Assembly (NCBI RefSeq): GCF_900110085.1
Contig: NZ_FOCK01000005.1
Location: 186,001 to 250,000, forward strand
Length of the DNA stretch: 64,000 bases
Reading direction: 5' to 3'
Origin: Prevotella sp. ne3005
GTDB lineage: Bacteria; Bacteroidota; Bacteroidia; Bacteroidales; Bacteroidaceae
The position numbers and the translations under genes are program-made. The notes beneath the pieces are model-generated. The model had not been told where the DNA came from, did not search any database, and saw only the letters and a list, made by a program, of their open reading frames with translations. Shown here piece after piece: positions 59,901 through 64,000 of this stretch. Each line of letters begins with the position of its first letter. The first letter of the stretch is position 1.

Positions 59901-61295
59901 ATGACACTGATTATCGTGATATTACTCTTGTTGGGCTATGTGGTGATTGCCACCGGCCACACGACAGGTGTGAACAAGGCTGCCATTGCCGTCTTCATCG
60001 GTACGGTGGGGTGGGTGGTCTATATCTGTTATGGCACAGATTTCGTGATGGCGCGCCATGCTGATGAGTATATGGAATATTTAGGTGGGCAGCTGCCTTC
60101 GAGTGAGGCTGTCAAATACTATATATATAATAATGTATTCTTATACTATGTAGGACGGGCAGCGAGCATCGTGATGTTCCTCCTGGCCACGATGGGTATT
60201 GTAGAGATCTTGTATAACAACGGCTGCTTCGATTTCGTGACAAGATGGATCCGTACGCGTAACTCAAAACGACTATTATGGACCATTACTCTTGCTACGT
60301 TTGTACTCTCGGCTAACCTCGATAACCTCACTACGGCCACAATGATGCTCGTGGTGATGCATAGCATCGTACAGAACCGTCGTCAGCGCATGCTCATTGG
60401 AAGTGCTATCGTGATTGCTGCCAATGTGGGAGGTTGCTTTACTGTGATTGGCGATCCCATTGGACTGATTTTGTGGGGCGATGGTGCTGTGACGGCTACG
60501 AATTTCTCATCCTATCTGGCATTGCCGGCCATTCTGGCGTGGGTGATTCCAACGATCCTCATCAATCGCGAATTGCCGGAACGTTTGGATACCCAGTGGT
60601 CGCCTATGCCATATCGCGGTGATGATACCAACCTGAATTACTGGCAGCGTTTTGTGATGTTCGTTGTGGGCATTGGCGGCCTGTGGTTCATACCTACCTT
60701 CCATACTATTACGAAGCTGTCGCCTTTTTTGGGTGCACTCTGTGTGCTGAGTGTATTGTGGGTGGTCAATGAAATCTTTAACCGTAAACTGATGTCAGCA
60801 GACCAGATGTCGGAGAGACGTTTCATACCCCGTGCCCTGCAGTATGGTTCCATCCAGCAGATTCTGTTTGTGATGGGTATCATGCTAGCGATGGGTGTTG
60901 TAACGGAGACAGGTGTATGGGGAGATGTGGCAGAGTGGTTTGATGAGAATATCCACAGCGTTTGGGTCGTAGGCATCATCTCTGGTGTGATGAGTGGACT
61001 GGTGGATACCTTTACCATAGCCATCAGTAATCTCTCGCTCTACTCCGTAGTGGATAGTGCGCCAGCAGGAGACTATGCAGCCAATTTTGTGTCGAATGGT
61101 GCCTACTGGAAAATCATCGCTTATACGACTGCGGTGGGAGGCTGTCTGTTGAGCGTGAGTTCTGTGAGCGGTCTGGCCCTGATGAAAATGGAGCATATCC
61201 GTCTGGGGTGGTATCTGAAGAACCTAACGTTGAAGGTGATGGCAGGTGGACTGGCTGGTTTGGCTGTCTTGTGGCTTGAATTAAATTACATATAA
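59901..61295 (+). CDS. NhaD/ArsB-type sodium:proton antiporter
   Basis: A 464-residue membrane protein with about 12 hydrophobic segments. ATFVLSANLDNLTTATMMLV and IAANVGGCFTVIGDPIGLIL are the paired conserved motifs of the ion-transporter superfamily containing NhaD. Sodium-proton exchange is inferred from the family. A TTG-initiated frame begins at 59895, but the ATG at 59901 is used. It follows the sensor kinase by nine bases. Confidence 0.87.
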   Translation: MTLIIVILLLLGYVVIATGHTTGVNKAAIAVFIGTVGWVVYICYGTDFVMARHADEYMEYLGGQLPSSEAVKYYIYNNVFLYYVGRAASIVMFLLATMGIVEILYNNGCFDFVTRWIRTRNSKRLLWTITLATFVLSANLDNLTTATMMLVVMHSIVQNRRQRMLIGSAIVIAANVGGCFTVIGDPIGLILWGDGAVTATNFSSYLALPAILAWVIPTILINRELPERLDTQWSPMPYRGDDTNLNYWQRFVMFVVGIGGLWFIPTFHTITKLSPFLGALCVLSVLWVVNEIFNRKLMSADQMSERRFIPRALQYGSIQQILFVMGIMLAMGVVTETGVWGDVAEWFDENIHSVWVVGIISGVMSGLVDTFTIAISNLSLYSVVDSAPAGDYAANFVSNGAYWKIIAYTTAVGGCLLSVSSVSGLALMKMEHIRLGWYLKNLTLKVMAGGLAGLAVLWLELNYI

Positions 61296-61311
61296 TTAAA
61301 AAGGAAGTATT

Positions 61312-62289
61312 ATGGCTAAAATCAAGACTATTGGTATTCTTACCTCAGGAGGAGATGCACCAGGAATGAATGCAGCGATCCGTGCGGTGACGCGTGCAGG
61401 TATTTACAACGGTTTTAAAATCAAGGGAATCTATCGTGGCTACGAAGGTTTGATCCACGATGAAGTGAAGGAGTTTACCACTGAAAACGTAAGTGGTATT
61501 ATCACTCGCGGTGGTACTATCCTAAAGACGGCCCGCTCGAAGGACTTTATGACACCAGAGGGTATGCAGAAGGCATACGAGACTATTCAGAAAGAGGAGA
61601 TCGATGCACTGATAGTCATCGGTGGTAACGGTTCGCTGACGGGTGCGTGGAAGTTTGGCGTAGAGTATGACTTCCCCGTCATCGGTCTGCCTGGTACCAT
61701 TGACAACGACCTCTATGGCACCGACGCCACCATCGGCTACGACACAACGATGAACACCATCATGGAGTGTGTAGACCGTATTCGTGATACAGCGAACTCT
61801 CACGAGCGTATCTTCTTTGTCGAGGTGATGGGACGTGACGCTGGTTTTTTGGCTCAGAACTGCGCTATCGCCTGTGGGGCGGAGGCTGCCATCGTACCTG
61901 AAGAGACCACTGATGTAGACCAGTTGGCACAGTTTATGGGTCGTGGTATTCGTAAGTCGAAAAAATCATGTATCGTCATTGTGTCGGAGAGTCCGAAATG
62001 TGGTGCCCTTTATTATGCCGACCGTGTAAAGAATGAGTTCCCAGAGTTTGATGTACGTGTATCAATCTTGGGTCACCTTCAGCGAGGTGGTACACCTTCA
62101 GCTCGCGACCGTATCCTCGCCTCTACGACTGGCGTGGGTGCCATCGAGGCCATCAAGCAGGGCCAACGTAACGTGATGGTGGGTGTGCGCTTTAACGAAG
62201 TAGTATACGTTCCTTTTAGCGAGTGTATCCGTACGGACAAACGTTTCGACAAGCGACTGATTAAAGTTCTCGATGAATTGAGTATCTGA
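61312..62289 (+). CDS. pfkA: 6-phosphofructokinase
   Basis: Phosphorylates fructose-6-phosphate in glycolysis. The 325 residues start [34 protein letters not shown] and [18 protein letters not shown] are the phosphate and catalytic motifs; the Gly in GGNGS fits an ATP-dependent rather than a pyrophosphate-dependent enzyme. It starts 17 bases after the antiporter and is followed four bases later by the P-loop/CYTH gene. Confidence 0.95.
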   Translation: MAKIKTIGILTSGGDAPGMNAAIRAVTRAGIYNGFKIKGIYRGYEGLIHDEVKEFTTENVSGIITRGGTILKTARSKDFMTPEGMQKAYETIQKEEIDALIVIGGNGSLTGAWKFGVEYDFPVIGLPGTIDNDLYGTDATIGYDTTMNTIMECVDRIRDTANSHERIFFVEVMGRDAGFLAQNCAIACGAEAAIVPEETTDVDQLAQFMGRGIRKSKKSCIVIVSESPKCGALYYADRVKNEFPEFDVRVSILGHLQRGGTPSARDRILASTTGVGAIEAIKQGQRNVMVGVRFNEVVYVPFSECIRTDKRFDKRLIKVLDELSI

Positions 62290-62293
62290 TTAT

Positions 62294-63394
62294 ATGCCAG
62301 ACATCAAGAAGATCGTTTTGACGGGTGGACCATGCGCTGGTAAGACAACGGCCCTTGTAAAGATTATCGAATATTTCTCAGGTATGGGGTACAAAGTATT
62401 CACTATCCCTGAGGTTCCTACCCTTTATAGTACAGGTGGCTGGAACTATCTTACTCCAAACCGACAGCTCTATTACGAAGGTGAGCGCGCAATTCTGGAG
62501 ACACAGCTGGCTCTTGAAGATCAGTTCAGTCGTCTTGCAGAGGTTTGTAAGAAACCTGTTCTGATTGTCTGTGATCGTGGAGCAATGGATATCTCTGCCT
62601 ATATTAGGCCAGAAGAGTGGTTGGAAATTACGCAGATGGCCGGAACAGACTCTGACAGGCTTCGTCAGCGTTATGATGCGGTGCTCCATCTGGTGAGTGC
62701 TGCCGATGGTGCAGAACAATATTACACAACGGCGACAAATGCGACCCGCTATGAGAAGGCTGACGAGGAAGGTCTCCGTCTTGCACGTGAATTGGATAAA
62801 AAGGTTATCAATGCCTGGGCCGGGCATTCACATTTGCGCGTCATTAACAATCACGACGACTTTAATGCCAAGTTAAATCGTGTAATCAAGGAAATCAGCA
62901 ATGTACTTGGCTTACCACAACCACTGGAGAAGGAACGTCTTTACAAGGTGGAGGTGATAGGGGAGATTCCTGGTGCTATCGAAAGTGATATCACTCAGAC
63001 TTATCTGGTGGCAGAACCCGGTTGCGAGATCCGTCTGCGACGTCGGCAATGGAGTGGAGGAAAAATTGTCAATGTACACCGTTCAAAGAAACGTATCTCA
63101 GAGACAGAGGAGTTGGAGACTGAGCGTAAGGTTGATAATAATCTTTATGAGCAGATGCTCCAACAGGCTGATCCCTATCGTGCTACTATCAAGAAGAAAC
63201 GTCAGAGTTTCATCTGGAAAGGGCAGCATTTCGAGATTGATACCTTCCTTGAGCCTGTCAGTGATCTGGTGATACTGCAATCAAAGGGGGTGGCCGAACA
63301 GGAGAGTGTGAAGTTTCCACCGTTTATAAAAGTTCTGGAAGATGTCACAGGCAATAGTCGATATTATAACTATAACATCGCATTGCGAAAATAG
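62294..63394 (+). CDS. P-loop kinase-CYTH fusion protein
   Basis: A 366-residue cytoplasmic protein. Residues 1-190 are an AAA_28-type nucleotide-binding domain with Walker A in IVLTGGPCAGKTTALVKII and IVCDRGAMDISAYI (Walker B-like region). Residues about 205-366 match a CYTH fold, the triphosphate tunnel (KVEVIGEIPGAIESDITQTY, EIRLRRRQWSG, KRISETEELETERKVDNN). This two-domain layout is shared with the eukaryotic TTD14 group. It probably acts on a nucleotide or polyphosphate substrate; this is not known. Adjacent pfkA suggests nothing definite about function. Confidence 0.83.
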   Translation: MPDIKKIVLTGGPCAGKTTALVKIIEYFSGMGYKVFTIPEVPTLYSTGGWNYLTPNRQLYYEGERAILETQLALEDQFSRLAEVCKKPVLIVCDRGAMDISAYIRPEEWLEITQMAGTDSDRLRQRYDAVLHLVSAADGAEQYYTTATNATRYEKADEEGLRLARELDKKVINAWAGHSHLRVINNHDDFNAKLNRVIKEISNVLGLPQPLEKERLYKVEVIGEIPGAIESDITQTYLVAEPGCEIRLRRRQWSGGKIVNVHRSKKRISETEELETERKVDNNLYEQMLQQADPYRATIKKKRQSFIWKGQHFEIDTFLEPVSDLVILQSKGVAEQESVKFPPFIKVLEDVTGNSRYYNYNIALRK

Positions 63395-63453
63395 TTAGGA
63401 CAGTTTTTTGTATAAAAAATCTAAATTTGTTTTTTTCTTTGGTAAATATTGAC

Positions 63454-63461
63454 TATCTTTG
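63454..63461 (+). promoter_or_regulatory. -7 box of the atp operon
   Basis: TATCTTTG, 64 bases before the atpD ATG. No TTTG at 20 bases spacing, though a T-rich tract lies there. Confidence 0.55.
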
Positions 63462-63524
63462 CAATCGGCTCTACTATAAAAGTTGAACTAATAACAAAAC
63501 AAATAACTTAAATATTCACAGCTT

Positions 63525-64000
63525 ATGTCACAAATTACTGGACACATTTCGCAGATCATCGGTCCTGTTATCGATGTTTATTTCGATACCGAAGGACAGG
63601 ATGCTGAAAAGGTGTTACCGAAGATTTATGATGCGTTGAAGATTGACCGTGGTGACGGGCGTGACCTGATTGTCGAGGTGCAGCAGCACATCGGCGAGGA
63701 TACGGTGCGTTGCGTGGCTATGGACAATACCGACGGACTGCACCGTGGACTAGAGGCAATTCCGTTGGGATCACCCATCGTGATGCCTGCCGGTGATCAG
63801 ATTAAAGGTCGTATGCTGAACGTGATCGGTCAGCCTATCGATGGTATGAAACAGCTCGACATGGAAGGGGCTTATCCCATCCACCGCGACGCACCGACGT
63901 TCGAGGAACTCTCGACTAAGAAAGAGATTCTCGCTACTGGTATCAAGGTAATCGACCTGTTGGAGCCCTACATGAAGGGTGGTAAGATCGGACTCTTCGG
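63525..64000 (+). CDS. atpD: F1Fo ATP synthase subunit beta (N-terminal part, cut by window edge)
   Basis: Catalytic subunit of the ATP synthase. The frame from the ATG at 63525 runs open to the window edge and reads [20 protein letters not shown], the beta-subunit start, then [35 protein letters not shown] and [20 protein letters not shown], which leads to the Walker A just outside the window. A promoter immediately before atpD indicates it is first in its operon, as in Bacteroidetes. The remainder lies outside the window. Confidence 0.95.
   Translation, partial: MSQITGHISQIIGPVIDVYFDTEGQDAEKVLPKIYDALKIDRGDGRDLIVEVQQHIGEDTVRCVAMDNTDGLHRGLEAIPLGSPIVMPAGDQIKGRMLNVIGQPIDGMKQLDMEGAYPIHRDAPTFEELSTKKEILATGIKVIDLLEPYMKGGKIGLF

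Overview
The window is chromosomal DNA from a member of the Bacteroidales, most likely Prevotella or a close relative. Three things point there. Nearly every promoter carries the Bacteroidetes -7 box TAnnTTTG, often with a TTTG-like -33 element about 20 nt upstream. LpxC and FabZ are fused, as in this phylum. Several genes belong to Bacteroidetes-typical families (smalltalk peptide, HU-like histone, DUF4248, DUF5686, DUF5715). No rRNA, tRNA, CRISPR array or transposase was seen. Both ends cut a gene: miaA on the left (minus strand) and atpD on the right (plus strand).

Layout. 1-5.05 kb, minus: lpxD, lpxC-fabZ, lpxA, miaA (lipid A synthesis plus tRNA modification), with an HD-domain phosphohydrolase beside them. 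5.2-6.3 kb, plus: a secreted GH43-like glycosidase. 6.3-13.0 kb, minus: a seven-gene unit phoH-purC-ubiE-aroE-purM-prfA-pyrF running from a promoter near 13.05 kb to a shared hairpin terminator at 6.3 kb. 13.1-14.8 kb, plus: a DUF5715 protein and a zinc peptidase. 15.0-16.7 kb, minus: a GH25 muramidase with MORN repeats, and rlmH. 16.8-17.9 kb: an iron alcohol dehydrogenase. 18.0-24.4 kb, plus: leuA-leuC-leuD-second LeuA-like-leuB behind a leader peptide and transcription attenuator, with a TPR protein translationally coupled to leuB. 25-29.2 kb: housekeeping and transport genes. 29.3-31 kb: a membrane-anchored AraC-type protein and a P-loop lipoprotein. 31.1-33.6 kb: an accessory module (smalltalk peptide, HU-like protein, DUF4248 protein, M15 peptidase) packed with repeats and a 149-bp symmetric inverted repeat. 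33.6-44.6 kb, minus: uvrA, a DUF5686 outer-membrane protein, and an AddAB/RecB-like helicase-nuclease pair. 44.7-51.9 kb, minus: uronate catabolism (uxaB, uxuB, uxuA) around an M13 peptidase. 52-58.2 kb: GHL10 hydrolase, cstA, a small barrel protein, nadC and a C69 dipeptidase. 58.3-63.4 kb, plus: a sensor kinase with a solute-binding domain, a NhaD-type antiporter, pfkA and a P-loop/CYTH protein, followed by atpD.

The most unusual content is non-coding or parasitic. (1) A palindromic element with TGTCATCTCGA / TCGAGATGACA ends occurs five times between 31.2 and 37.1 kb; three copies lie in frame inside three consecutive genes. (2) A double-hairpin element with core AAGCGGCAAAGCCGAGCGG occurs five times, its first stem differing in sequence but always self-complementary; one copy is nested inside an in-gene palindromic element. 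(3) Short oligonucleotide repeats fill many gene junctions and sometimes supply the start codon. (4) A classical Leu/Ile attenuator controls the leu operon. (5) The DUF4248 locus has a decayed second copy at 48.4-48.7 kb, next to a candidate small RNA.

All calls come from reading the sequence and from family knowledge; no database search was run.
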